Shown here in pieces: positions 10,456 to 17,785 of a DNA stretch of 64,000 nucleotides. Under the pieces are notes generated by a model. It worked only from the letters and a program-made list of their open reading frames with translations, did no database searches and was not told where the DNA came from. Within the stretch, counting starts at the first letter, position 1; every line of letters starts with the position of its first letter. Position numbers and translations under genes: made by a program. Source of the stretch: Micromonospora lutea (GTDB lineage Bacteria > Actinomycetota > Actinomycetes > Mycobacteriales > Micromonosporaceae); assembly GCF_016863535.1 (NCBI RefSeq), contig NZ_BOPB01000012.1:1-64000 (forward strand), given 5' to 3'.

Positions 10456-11355
10456 TCACCGAGGACCCCAGAAGTCGGTGCCGTGATAGAAGCCGGTCGT
10501 GAAACCGAGTACGCGCTGTAGGTAGGTCACCTGCTGCGGGCTGACCTCGGCCAGCGGATCGAGCAGCTGCTGGCACCGCTTGGCCTGCTCGATCGCCTGC
10601 TCGCGCACCTCGTCCTCATCGACGCCCAGCATCAGGATGTTCAGGTCGCCGCCCTTGACGTCACGCTGGTAGCTGGCCAGGTCGTTGACCAGCCGCAGGA
10701 CCTTCTCCACCTCGTAACTGGCCCGGACCAGTCCAACCAGTTGCTCCTCGGTCTCCACCGCGCTGGTGGCGATCCAGTGGGAGATGTTGACCCAGGTGGC
10801 ACCGTAACCGGCGGCGTTCGCCAGGTATTCACTGGCAGATGGCAGATCGACCATGCTCGTGTGGTGATCTGCCCTCCACTGCCACTCCCGTAGCTCAGCG
10901 TCGAGCATCCGCCGCAGCTCCTCCTGCCACAGGTGACCCAGGCGTGGAAAGAGTGGGGTAGCTGCCAGGTCGTCGCGGATGTCGGCCAGGAACTGCGTGA
11001 GTTGGTCGCCGGCTGCTGGGGCGTCGCCGGCCGCCACCGCGAGACAGGCGGTGACGGTAGCGGTGGCCTCGTCCAGCGAGGTGATCTCCGAGTCGATCCG
11101 CCAGTCCTCTGCGGTCACCCACAGCGAAGTACGGTTTGCGGTGCGTAGCTCGGTGGCGGTGCACCAGGGAGCGATGAACGCGGTGGACATCGCCAGGGCG
11201 CTCAGCATGGCCCCGTCGACGGGAGGATCCGGAAACAGCGCAGGATAGCTGGCGACGCGGTCCTGCAGGTCGCGTTGGCCCCTGGTGGCGACGGAGCAGA
11301 TTCGTCCCTGCTCAGCGGTGTGATCGAGCGCGGCGGCCAGGGTGTCCTGGGGCAT
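10456..11355 (-). CDS. Class I terpene cyclase, product unknown
   Basis: This 299-residue all-helical terpene synthase has a clear second metal motif, NDLASYQRD (Asn224, Ser228, Asp232, the NSE/DTE-type triad). The first, Asp-rich motif is degenerate: the sequence after TSLWVTA reads EDWRIDSE (Asp84, Asp88) rather than DDxxD. Tyr-His near the C-terminus (GFYHGTDFW) replaces the usual RY pair. Its ATG overlaps the P450 stop by one base (TGATG), so the two are translationally coupled and a cyclise-then-oxidise pathway is likely. The class (sesqui- or diterpene) cannot be read from sequence alone. Confidence 0.78.
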   Translation of the reverse strand: MPQDTLAAALDHTAEQGRICSVATRGQRDLQDRVASYPALFPDPPVDGAMLSALAMSTAFIAPWCTATELRTANRTSLWVTAEDWRIDSEITSLDEATATVTACLAVAAGDAPAAGDQLTQFLADIRDDLAATPLFPRLGHLWQEELRRMLDAELREWQWRADHHTSMVDLPSASEYLANAAGYGATWVNISHWIATSAVETEEQLVGLVRASYEVEKVLRLVNDLASYQRDVKGGDLNILMLGVDEDEVREQAIEQAKRCQQLLDPLAEVSPQQVTYLQRVLGFTTGFYHGTDFWGPR

Positions 11356-12746
11356 CAGCGGCTCCTACTGGCGACGGAGTGCTCGCGGTGGGACAGGGTC
11401 AGCTCGACTCGCTGCCGTGGACGCAGCGACGCGGCGACCCGCGGCGCGGGCACTGTGGGATCGGTCAGCGCGAAACGGTACTTGCTGACCAGGGTCGCCA
11501 CGATCAACAAAGCCTCCACGTTGAACAGATGTTCTCCGAGGCACCGGTGCATGCCAAGCCCGAACGGGAAGTACGCGTGACGGCGGCTCTTGTCAGCCTC
11601 GGCACTGCCCGGGGCGAAGCGCTCCGGATCGAAGGACTCGGCCGTCGTACCCCAGTAAGCCGTCATCCGCTGCGTGGCGTACGGGGAGACGATGACGGTC
11701 GCGCCCTGCTCGATTCGCACTCCACCCAGCAGGTCGGAAGCCATCGCACGCCGGGGGACGATCCAACCTGCGGGGTACAGACGTAGGAGTTCGTCGAGCA
11801 CCATCTGCGTGTAGGTGAGCTGCGACAGATGCTCCGCCCGCACCGGCCCGGCACCGACAACCTCGTCGACCTCCGCGTACAGCCGGTCCGCGACGGCGGG
11901 GTGATTGGCGAGGACCGGCCAGAGCCAGGTCAAGACGACGTAGCTGGTCTCCGTGGTGACGGCCACCATCGACACCAGGTCGTCGCGCATCTGCCGTTCG
12001 GACAACGGCTGCCCGTCGCGTTGAGCACGCGCCAAGGTCGACAACACATCGTCGCCGTCGCCGGGCTCGCGCACCGCAGCGCGGAGGACCGGAAGCAGGA
12101 TGTTGTCGATGGTCTGCACGGAGCGGTGGAAGCGACGGTCGCCGGGCATCGGAATCCACCATGGGGCGAAGGGGGCCAGCAGACGCGGCGCCATGGAGGT
12201 GACGATGGCCTCCTGCGCCGCCATGATGCGCAGCGCGTCGTCAACCGAGACCCGGGAGTCGAAGAACGCCCGCATGATGGCGGCGCAGACGAGGCGCGAC
12301 AGCTCCGTGCCGATGTCGACGACGCTACCGGTTGCCGCCGCCTCATCCAGCCTGCCGGTCGCCCCTTCGATGGCCTCCGCCATCGGTGCCACCAGCGCGT
12401 CGATACGACCTCTCCGGAACAGCGGGGCCAGGATCCGGCGCGACGCCAACCAGCTGTCGCCCTCGGCGAGGATTCCGTCGCCGACCAGTTTGCGGACCGA
12501 GCGCCACAGTGCGGTGTCGTCGCCCCGGGGATAGTTGGCGGACCGATCCTGCAGCACCTGCCGCACATGATCAGGATTGGTCACCAGGTATGGGCTGGAA
12601 ACTCCAAGCCCGAGACGTACGACCTCGCCGCCAGACGCGTTACCAGTGTCCACCAGGGACTGGTGCGCGTCACGGAGGAAGCTCGGCAGCGCCTTCCAAG
12701 CAGGCACAGTCACGGGTCTGCTGGCTGCCTCTGCCTTCGGCGCCAT
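11355..12746 (-). CDS. Cytochrome P450
   Basis: This is a complete P450 of about 463 residues: I-helix region VAVTTETSYVV (ETS for the acid-Thr pair), K-helix ELLRLYP (ExxR) and heme loop FPFGLGMHRCLGEHLF with the Cys ligand. The start at 12746 is set by GGAGGAGG about eight bases upstream; 16 extra codons further up lack a ribosome site. It is the first gene of a two-gene operon with the terpene cyclase. No ferredoxin gene is adjacent, so redox partners must come from elsewhere. Confidence 0.9.
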   Translation of the reverse strand: MAPKAEAASRPVTVPAWKALPSFLRDAHQSLVDTGNASGGEVVRLGLGVSSPYLVTNPDHVRQVLQDRSANYPRGDDTALWRSVRKLVGDGILAEGDSWLASRRILAPLFRRGRIDALVAPMAEAIEGATGRLDEAAATGSVVDIGTELSRLVCAAIMRAFFDSRVSVDDALRIMAAQEAIVTSMAPRLLAPFAPWWIPMPGDRRFHRSVQTIDNILLPVLRAAVREPGDGDDVLSTLARAQRDGQPLSERQMRDDLVSMVAVTTETSYVVLTWLWPVLANHPAVADRLYAEVDEVVGAGPVRAEHLSQLTYTQMVLDELLRLYPAGWIVPRRAMASDLLGGVRIEQGATVIVSPYATQRMTAYWGTTAESFDPERFAPGSAEADKSRRHAYFPFGLGMHRCLGEHLFNVEALLIVATLVSKYRFALTDPTVPAPRVAASLRPRQRVELTLSHREHSVASRSR

Positions 12747-12975
12747 CGTCGGCCTCCTCCCGTAGGCTCGCCCTCGAAGTTGCCGAGCGCGCAACTGCCA
12801 GGACTCAATCCGGCCTTAGTGTGCAAGTTGTGAAGGCGATCTCGCAATGGGTGACCAGCTTCGTCACTCACCCTTGCGGCAGCGGCGTTCGGTGTGCCAG
12901 GCATCGTCGGCCAGCGATGCTCCAACGATCGTCGGACGTTGTCCGCCACCGGCGAGCGGGCCCCGAATCCGCTTC

Positions 12976-13167
12976 CTACCGCAGGTCGCGCTCCATGAGG
13001 AGCGTAGGCGTCACGCCCTCCTTGAGCACTGCCCCGGTTCGTGGATCGACAGCACGCCAGCGGTGCTCGTGAGGTCGCACCACGACATAGCCGAGTGCCT
13101 CGTAGAAAGTGACACTGTCGAGATCGTGTGCCGCGGCAGGTCGGATCCGTAACCTGCCGTCACGCGG
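12976..13167 (-). pseudogene. C-terminal fragment of a GNAT-like acetyltransferase
   Basis: Directly after the stop codon of the MAB_1171c-type gene, and in the same frame, 63 codons encode a typical GNAT ending: RLRIRPAAAHDLDSVTFYEALGY, then a Trp/Asp-rich stretch and TLLMERDLR before TAG. There is no start codon or acetyl-CoA loop upstream, so this is a decayed fragment unless the upstream stop is read through. The rest of 12747-12975 holds nothing I can identify. Confidence 0.6.
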
Positions 13168-14382
13168 TCACCCTACGTCGACTGCTTCGGCTGCCGCTTG
13201 TCGCACGAACGGTTCGCGCAGCGCGGCCGAGATCATCCCGAGCCGTCGCGCATCGGCGTCCACATCCACCCGCTCGATCATCGGTGGCCGCTGTTCCAGA
13301 CCGGGATCCTCTTCAGGGTGCACAGGTGGCCCCTGCCGCTGGCGATGTACTGCGGAGAGAATTGCCGCCGCTTCGCCGGCTGCCACTGCCCGTTCCAGGT
13401 CCCAGCCCGCCTCGACTGCGCGGTGCCGGGCCACCGCCTTCAGGCGCGGGTCCAGCGGGCCGATGGCCTGCAGTCCGTCACCGATCTCCACGCATCGCCG
13501 GTACAGCCGCTGCCCAAGGCCCCAAGCTGCGCCACGGGCACGGTGAGGTCGACGAGGCGGATGCAGTGCGATCGTCGGGACCGCCTGATACAGCAGGAAC
13601 CACAGGGCGTGCAGTTGCCGGTACGCCTCGCTCCTGCGCGGCCAGGCACGCAGGCCGTCGACGGCCTTCCACACCGTCGCCAGCACGAAGCTCGAACAGG
13701 TCAACGACACCGACAGGCTGACCAGGGTTTGTGAGGCGACGGGTTCCGGCCATGGTGCGCTCAGACCGGCCAACTTGAGAGCGATGAAGAAGGCCTTGTG
13801 GCCGACGTAGGCGCCGCCGAACCCGGCGCCGCCGCTGAGCAGGCGCATCACCACTTTCAGTCGGGTGCCGGCGTATCTGGCGTAGCCGAGCGACATGCGC
13901 AGGATGTCGGCCACGGACACGGCGAGGTACAGCAGGAACGCCAGCATGTAGACGCCGACCTCGGGCAGGTCCCCGTACCGCTCGGCGAAGTGCAGCGGCT
14001 CGGAGGCCGGGAAGTCTGCCGCCCAGAACATCGTTGCCATCACCGTGAACACGACGGCCAGGAGCACCAGCCGTCGACGTATCTGCCGCCGCGCCTTCAG
14101 CGGATCACCCAGGTGCAGGAAGAGGAACTGGATCGCCGTTGCCGCCAACAGCGCCGAGCCGTGCTCAGCGAGCTTCGCCAGATTCGGTACGCCGGAGATC
14201 TGGTCGATGAAGCTGTGGACCGGCGCCCAACCGAGCGTGACGGCGAGCCCGCAACCCAGGCAGATGCCCACGCTCGCCCAGATCTTCTGATCCTTCGGGT
14301 CCCTTACCAGCGCTCCCAGCTTGACGATGAGCGCCGCCACGGCCACGAGCGCGGCGACGACATGGCCGATGGCCACCAACAC
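13168..14382 (-). CDS. MAB_1171c family putative transporter (DUF6545-like)
   Basis: This 404-residue protein has about seven N-terminal transmembrane helices (residues 1-245) and a cytoplasmic tail containing an ALWFLLYQAVPTIAL segment and a helical region. The arrangement matches the MAB_1171c family, which in actinomycetes sits beside an XRE regulator and an ImmA-like protein, as here. The GTG start has GGAG eight bases upstream and lies 13 bases after the metalloprotease stop, indicating an operon. The transported substrate, if any, is unknown. Confidence 0.65.
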   Translation of the reverse strand: MLVAIGHVVAALVAVAALIVKLGALVRDPKDQKIWASVGICLGCGLAVTLGWAPVHSFIDQISGVPNLAKLAEHGSALLAATAIQFLFLHLGDPLKARRQIRRRLVLLAVVFTVMATMFWAADFPASEPLHFAERYGDLPEVGVYMLAFLLYLAVSVADILRMSLGYARYAGTRLKVVMRLLSGGAGFGGAYVGHKAFFIALKLAGLSAPWPEPVASQTLVSLSVSLTCSSFVLATVWKAVDGLRAWPRRSEAYRQLHALWFLLYQAVPTIALHPPRRPHRARGAAWGLGQRLYRRCVEIGDGLQAIGPLDPRLKAVARHRAVEAGWDLERAVAAGEAAAILSAVHRQRQGPPVHPEEDPGLEQRPPMIERVDVDADARRLGMISAALREPFVRQAAAEAVDVG

Positions 14383-14395
14383 CGGCTGCTCCTGT

Positions 14396-14914
14396 CTAGT
14401 CGGTCAACGTCGCCGCGATGCGGTACATCACTGCGGCGGTGTCCTGGTGCAGGTCCTCGAAGGCACCGACCTGGCCGACCCGGTCCAGCCGGGCGCCAAG
14501 GTAGGTCGCCAGGAGTTCGGCGTCCATCTCCTGCTGCTGGTCAAAGGATGCCGACGACCGGGCCAGCATCGTCACGGCCCGATCGGCATCGCCGCACTCG
14601 ATATGGGGTGTCGCGTCGTCGTCGACCGCCGCGCCGGTGTGCTTCAGCGCAATGTGCATCAGCTCGTGCAACGTCGTCTGGACCTGCAGCACCGGCGATG
14701 AGTCGCGGTTGTAGAGCACGTAGTCCGTCTCGGCTGTCGCCAACCAGAGCCCACATGGCCCGGCCGGCTCGTCAACGGTCATCGCGACAAACTGGATCGG
14801 GCGACCGCGTTCCTCCTCGAGGGTGGCCACCAACGCCGGAATGGTCAACGGCACCGGCAGAGTGACATCAAGCCGACGCAGCAACCTGTGAGCCCGGCGC
14901 TTCTGGTGCCACAT
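14396..14914 (-). CDS. ImmA/IrrE-like zinc metalloprotease
   Basis: This 172-residue protein has HELMHIALKH near residue 85, an HExxH-type zinc site with Leu-Met inside, as in ImmA/IrrE proteases that cleave XRE repressors. The N-terminal region (RRLDVTLPVPLTIPALVATLEEERGRP) is typical of the small actinomycete subfamily. The C-terminal helices carry DAELLATYLGARLD. It probably forms a regulatory module with the XRE gene at 15924-16346 and the membrane protein downstream; proteolysis of that regulator is inference. Confidence 0.7.
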   Translation of the reverse strand: MWHQKRRAHRLLRRLDVTLPVPLTIPALVATLEEERGRPIQFVAMTVDEPAGPCGLWLATAETDYVLYNRDSSPVLQVQTTLHELMHIALKHTGAAVDDDATPHIECGDADRAVTMLARSSASFDQQQEMDAELLATYLGARLDRVGQVGAFEDLHQDTAAVMYRIAATLTD

Positions 14915-15184
14915 CGTCTGTCATCACCCTTCTGCGGGCGGTGCCCGAGACGCCTCCCGTTCGTGCATCACTCCGAGCGCACGTGTCAGCGTCCAGCCTT
15001 GGCGCTCGCACCAACCACAATAGTGGCGATCGCAGACAGGCAGCATAGCCAAGCAGCCACACCCGCACGGGCCCGCGAGGACTGGCGTGGCACGGCCGAC
15101 GTGCGGTGACCCGCTGAGTGAGGGCCACGGGCAGCGAACCGCAACCGGTGCCTCTCCGTCAACGGATGCTGCAGAATTCCAGGG

Positions 15185-15799
15185 GTGCTCGATGCCCTCG
15201 ACTCCCCCAGCCGCAGCGTCTCCACCCGAATCGCTCGTGTCGTCACCGAGGCGTTCGCCCCGGCTCTCCTGGCGGCGGCCATGCCGGTCGTGGTCGCGCT
15301 GCGCACCAGCACGCCTGCCGTCGGGTCGGGCCTCGGCTGGGCTCTGGTGGGCGCGCTGTTCTGCTCGGTGATCCCGAACGGTCTCATCTGGTGGCAGGTC
15401 CGCCAGGGGCGCCTCAGCGACCATCACATCCGGGTACGCGAGCAGCGCCGCACCCCCCTGGTGTACGGGCTCGTCTCCGTACTGATCGGTTTGGCGCTCC
15501 TGGTCGGCTTCCAGGCGCCACGGCCGGTGATCGCCATGGTCGTCGTGATGTTCGGCCTTGGCCTCGCCGTGACTCTGGTGAACCTGGTGTGGAAGCTGAG
15601 CATCCACGCGGCGGTCGCGGCCGGTTCGGCCGCCGTCCTGGTCATCGTCTTCGGACCGAAATTGCTTGTCGCCGCTCCCGTGGTCGTCCTCGTGGGGTGG
15701 TCGCGGGTTGAGCTTCGCGATCACACCGTCGGCCAGGTGATCGCCGGCACCGTAGCGGGACTGCTCGTGGCGGTGCCGATCTTTCTCCTGCTTCGCTAG
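15185..15799 (+). CDS. PAP2-family membrane phosphatase
   Basis: This protein of about 204 residues has five or six transmembrane helices. The last phosphatase motif is visible as SRVELRDHTVGQVIAG (SR...H...Q/D), and an earlier lysine-containing helix (NLVWKLSIHAA) corresponds to the SGH region. It probably dephosphorylates a lipid phosphate or pyrophosphate at the membrane. It starts with GTG and no clear ribosome site; CAGAAT at 15172-15177 would allow a leaderless transcript. It lies inside the XRE/ImmA cluster but on the opposite strand, so it is probably an independent gene. Confidence 0.7.
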   Translation: MLDALDSPSRSVSTRIARVVTEAFAPALLAAAMPVVVALRTSTPAVGSGLGWALVGALFCSVIPNGLIWWQVRQGRLSDHHIRVREQRRTPLVYGLVSVLIGLALLVGFQAPRPVIAMVVVMFGLGLAVTLVNLVWKLSIHAAVAAGSAAVLVIVFGPKLLVAAPVVVLVGWSRVELRDHTVGQVIAGTVAGLLVAVPIFLLLR

Positions 15800-15923
15800 C
15801 GCGGTGTCCAGGAACGTTGACGGTGTCGCGGCGAGGTCCAGGCGGCGGCCGGTCAGGGACTTCGACACGCGCCCAACTGCGGTGGTCGCTCCTTGCCGAC
15901 GACCGGGCGGTGTCAGGGGTTTC

Positions 15924-16346
15924 CTACCGCGTCGGCCGGTCCCGTCGCGCCGACTTGTTGCGAGCCTCCAGCGCGGCAACCTGCTCCACGATCTTGCGCA
16001 GGCTGGCGCGCGGGACTCCCGGCGGTAGCCGGCGCGCCAACACCGTGATCGTCTTCAGGTCGGGATCAACGTCGACCTCGCCGGAGTCAGCCTCCTCCAC
16101 CGCGTCGAAGAAGTAGTTGGGCTGCACCCGGAAGAAGTTCGCCAACTGCTGGATCGCCGAGCGCGAGGGATTGTCCCTCTCGCCGTTGAGCAGATAGTTC
16201 ACGTAGCTGGTCGACAGTCCCGTCCCCTTGGCGATGTCGTCCGGCGAGTACGGCTCGCTAGTGCCCGGCTTGACATGCGTGTCCATCAAATGCCTGAGCC
16301 GTGCGGCGAAGGACGGTCTCTCCTCACCCGCGCCACCGTCCCCCAT
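15924..16346 (-). CDS. XRE-family transcriptional regulator
   Basis: This 140-residue protein has an N-terminal HTH (GTGLSTSYVNYLLNGERDNP recognition region), then FFRVQPNYFFD and a short helical tail (LRKIVEQVAALEARNK) that probably dimerises. The ATG at 16346 follows GGGAGGGC. This family is regularly found with ImmA-like proteases and MAB_1171c membrane proteins. Two similar 11-base sites upstream (16371 and 16400) may be its operators. Confidence 0.82.
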   Translation of the reverse strand: MGDGGAGEERPSFAARLRHLMDTHVKPGTSEPYSPDDIAKGTGLSTSYVNYLLNGERDNPSRSAIQQLANFFRVQPNYFFDAVEEADSGEVDVDPDLKTITVLARRLPPGVPRASLRKIVEQVAALEARNKSARRDRPTR

Positions 16347-16370
16347 GACCGCCCTCCCATCCCAGCGCGC

Positions 16371-16410
16371 CACAATCGTGGTGAAGCGGATACATGCTCC
16401 ACAATAGTTG
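16371..16410. promoter_or_regulatory. Pair of CACAATMGTKG sites, possible XRE operators
   Basis: CACAATCGTGG (16371-16381) and CACAATAGTTG (16400-16410) are direct repeats 29 bases apart, just upstream of the XRE start. Spacing near three helical turns fits cooperative binding of a dimeric regulator. This is inference from position and repetition only. Confidence 0.35.
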
Positions 16411-16917
16411 CAGGAGCTGATCGACCATGCTTGACTAGCGGAGCCTGACCACTTCAGTGGCCTTAACGCCACTCTGGACAACCATAGTGACGACACAGCC
16501 ACGCTCGTCCTCCCCCAGGGGCCGAGACCGCATCACGGTCGGGTAACGATCGCCAGACGCGGCGGGGTCGCAGATCGGGGGATGTGCGAACCGCGTTGGA
16601 TACGTGTCCCGACCCGGGATGCCACCGGCAGAAAGAGCGACCGGACCAGCGCAGCCGCACATTGCACCTGCACCGACCGTGATCTGGCGTCCGGTGGCCC
16701 CGGGCCCCCATTGCCCGGGGCCACGCCACCAACACCGCCCGTTTCGCTCCCGCCCTCCTTTCGCGACCGTCGAGGCGGCTCCACGATCCAGGGCGTGACC
16801 CGCAGGGACAGCTCTTGCAGGGGTCGCGGCACCGCTCACAGTGTGATGTCGTACTCGCACGGGCGACTCCTTCCCCCGTAGGAGTCGGGCCGCCACAGCG
16901 GTCGAGCCGATCAGCGT
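16411..16917. other. About 500 bases without a supported gene
   Basis: This intergenic region lies between the divergent XRE promoter side and the tandem-MerR stop codon. Apart from a strong hairpin at 16694-16724 I see no coding sequence with a family-like protein; the open minus-strand frame across it is Arg/Gly/Pro-rich and looks like a GC artefact. Confidence 0.5.
16694..16724 (-). terminator. 12-bp hairpin, probable terminator for the tandem-MerR gene
   Basis: Perfect arms 16694-16705 and 16713-16724 enclose a 7-base loop. It lies about 190 bases beyond the end of the leftward regulator gene. Confidence 0.45.
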
Positions 16918-17661
16918 TCAGTGTCGCCGTACGGCGGGCCCGCGGTCGGCGTCGAGGTATTCGGCGAGCCGGGCGGCCCCGGTGAGCATCGCCCGGCCGC
17001 GCGTGGTGAGTTGTTCCCGCCACTGGCGCAGCGACGCAGCGAGCGGTTCGGCGCCACCGGATTCGCGTACCCGACGCAGCACGCCGGCGATGTGGTCGAG
17101 CCGATATCCGCCGCGGCGCAGCAGGTGGGCGAGTTCGGCGTCGCGGACGTCGGCTGGTGAGTAGACGCGGTAGCCGGTCGCCGGGTCACGGGCCGGTTGC
17201 AGCACCCCAGCCCGCTCCCACTTGCGCAGGGTCGCGGGTCGTACGCCGAGGCGGTGGGCCAGCACGCTGATCGGCACCGCCTTCCGGCTCTTAGGTTGCA
17301 GTTCAGAGCCGGCGAGAACGGCGATTGCCGCCTCGACCGTGTCCAGGGTCTCCCGGTCGCGCTGCAGCAGCGCATGGCTGTGGTCGATGGTGCGCAACGC
17401 CGCGTCGATCTCACCTCGGTTGACGGCACGCATGATGTCGCCACTGGCCGCATAGCCATGGCCCGCGATCAGCACGAGGTAGGCAGTGAGTGCCCTGGCA
17501 TGCACCTCGGTGAACCGACGGTAGCCGGTCGGGCTGCGTTGGGCCGGCGGCAGCACGCCGTCTCGCTCGTAGTTGCGCACCGCCTGCGCGGAAAGGCCGT
17601 GCGGCCGCGCGAGATCGATCGGCCGGCGTACCCCGGGAGTTGAAGGTTTCGTGGCTGCCAC
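16918..17661 (-). CDS. Tandem MerR-domain regulator (TioE-like)
   Basis: This 247-residue protein holds two complete MerR-type winged-helix domains in one chain: residues 17-75 (GLSAQAVRNYERDGVLPP, GYRRF) and about 128-190 (RLGVRPATLRKWERAGVLQP, GYRVY). This matches, from memory, the TioE class. It is transcribed divergently from the erythromycin esterase-like fusion gene, which is the likely target. The GTG start has GGAGA close upstream. Having both half-operators bound by one polypeptide could let it work as a monomer; that is inference. Confidence 0.8.
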   Translation of the reverse strand: MAATKPSTPGVRRPIDLARPHGLSAQAVRNYERDGVLPPAQRSPTGYRRFTEVHARALTAYLVLIAGHGYAASGDIMRAVNRGEIDAALRTIDHSHALLQRDRETLDTVEAAIAVLAGSELQPKSRKAVPISVLAHRLGVRPATLRKWERAGVLQPARDPATGYRVYSPADVRDAELAHLLRRGGYRLDHIAGVLRRVRESGGAEPLAASLRQWREQLTTRGRAMLTGAARLAEYLDADRGPAVRRH

Positions 17662-17728
17662 GGCTCTCCGTCACTGATCAGAGCGACCGGCAGTAGGGCA
17701 GTAGACGAGGCGGGTCCTGGCCCCGCCA

Positions 17729-17778
17729 GTCCTACTACCGGCCACTCCAAGTCTCAACGGTCGGTTCAAGGATACGGT
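17729..17778. promoter_or_regulatory. Overlapping divergent promoters between the MerR and esterase genes
   Basis: Leftward: TTGAGA (17757-17752), 17-base spacer, TAGGAC (17734-17729). Rightward: TACGGT (17773-17778) lies seven bases before the esterase ATG, which predicts a leaderless mRNA; no good -35 is present, as expected for an activator-dependent promoter. The region between carries a weak dyad around CAACGGTCGGTT. Confidence 0.4.
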
Positions 17779-17785
17779 CGATGGA

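Noticed and set aside
10456..12746. A larger terpene biosynthetic cluster
   Set aside because: Only the cyclase and one P450 are coupled; no prenyl diphosphate synthase or further tailoring gene adjoins them in this window.
11829..12833. Plus-strand frame over the cytochrome P450
   Set aside because: Shadow of the P450, whose heme and ExxR motifs are on the minus strand.
13798..15979. Long frames opposite the MAB_1171c gene and the PAP2 gene
   Set aside because: Arg/His/Gln-rich translations typical of antisense frames; real genes with membrane helices and motifs occupy the other strand.
16435..16896. Possible gene in the 500-base gap next to the tandem-MerR gene
   Set aside because: The translation is Arg/Gly/Pro-rich, has no plausible ribosome site and crosses a hairpin; treated as noncoding.
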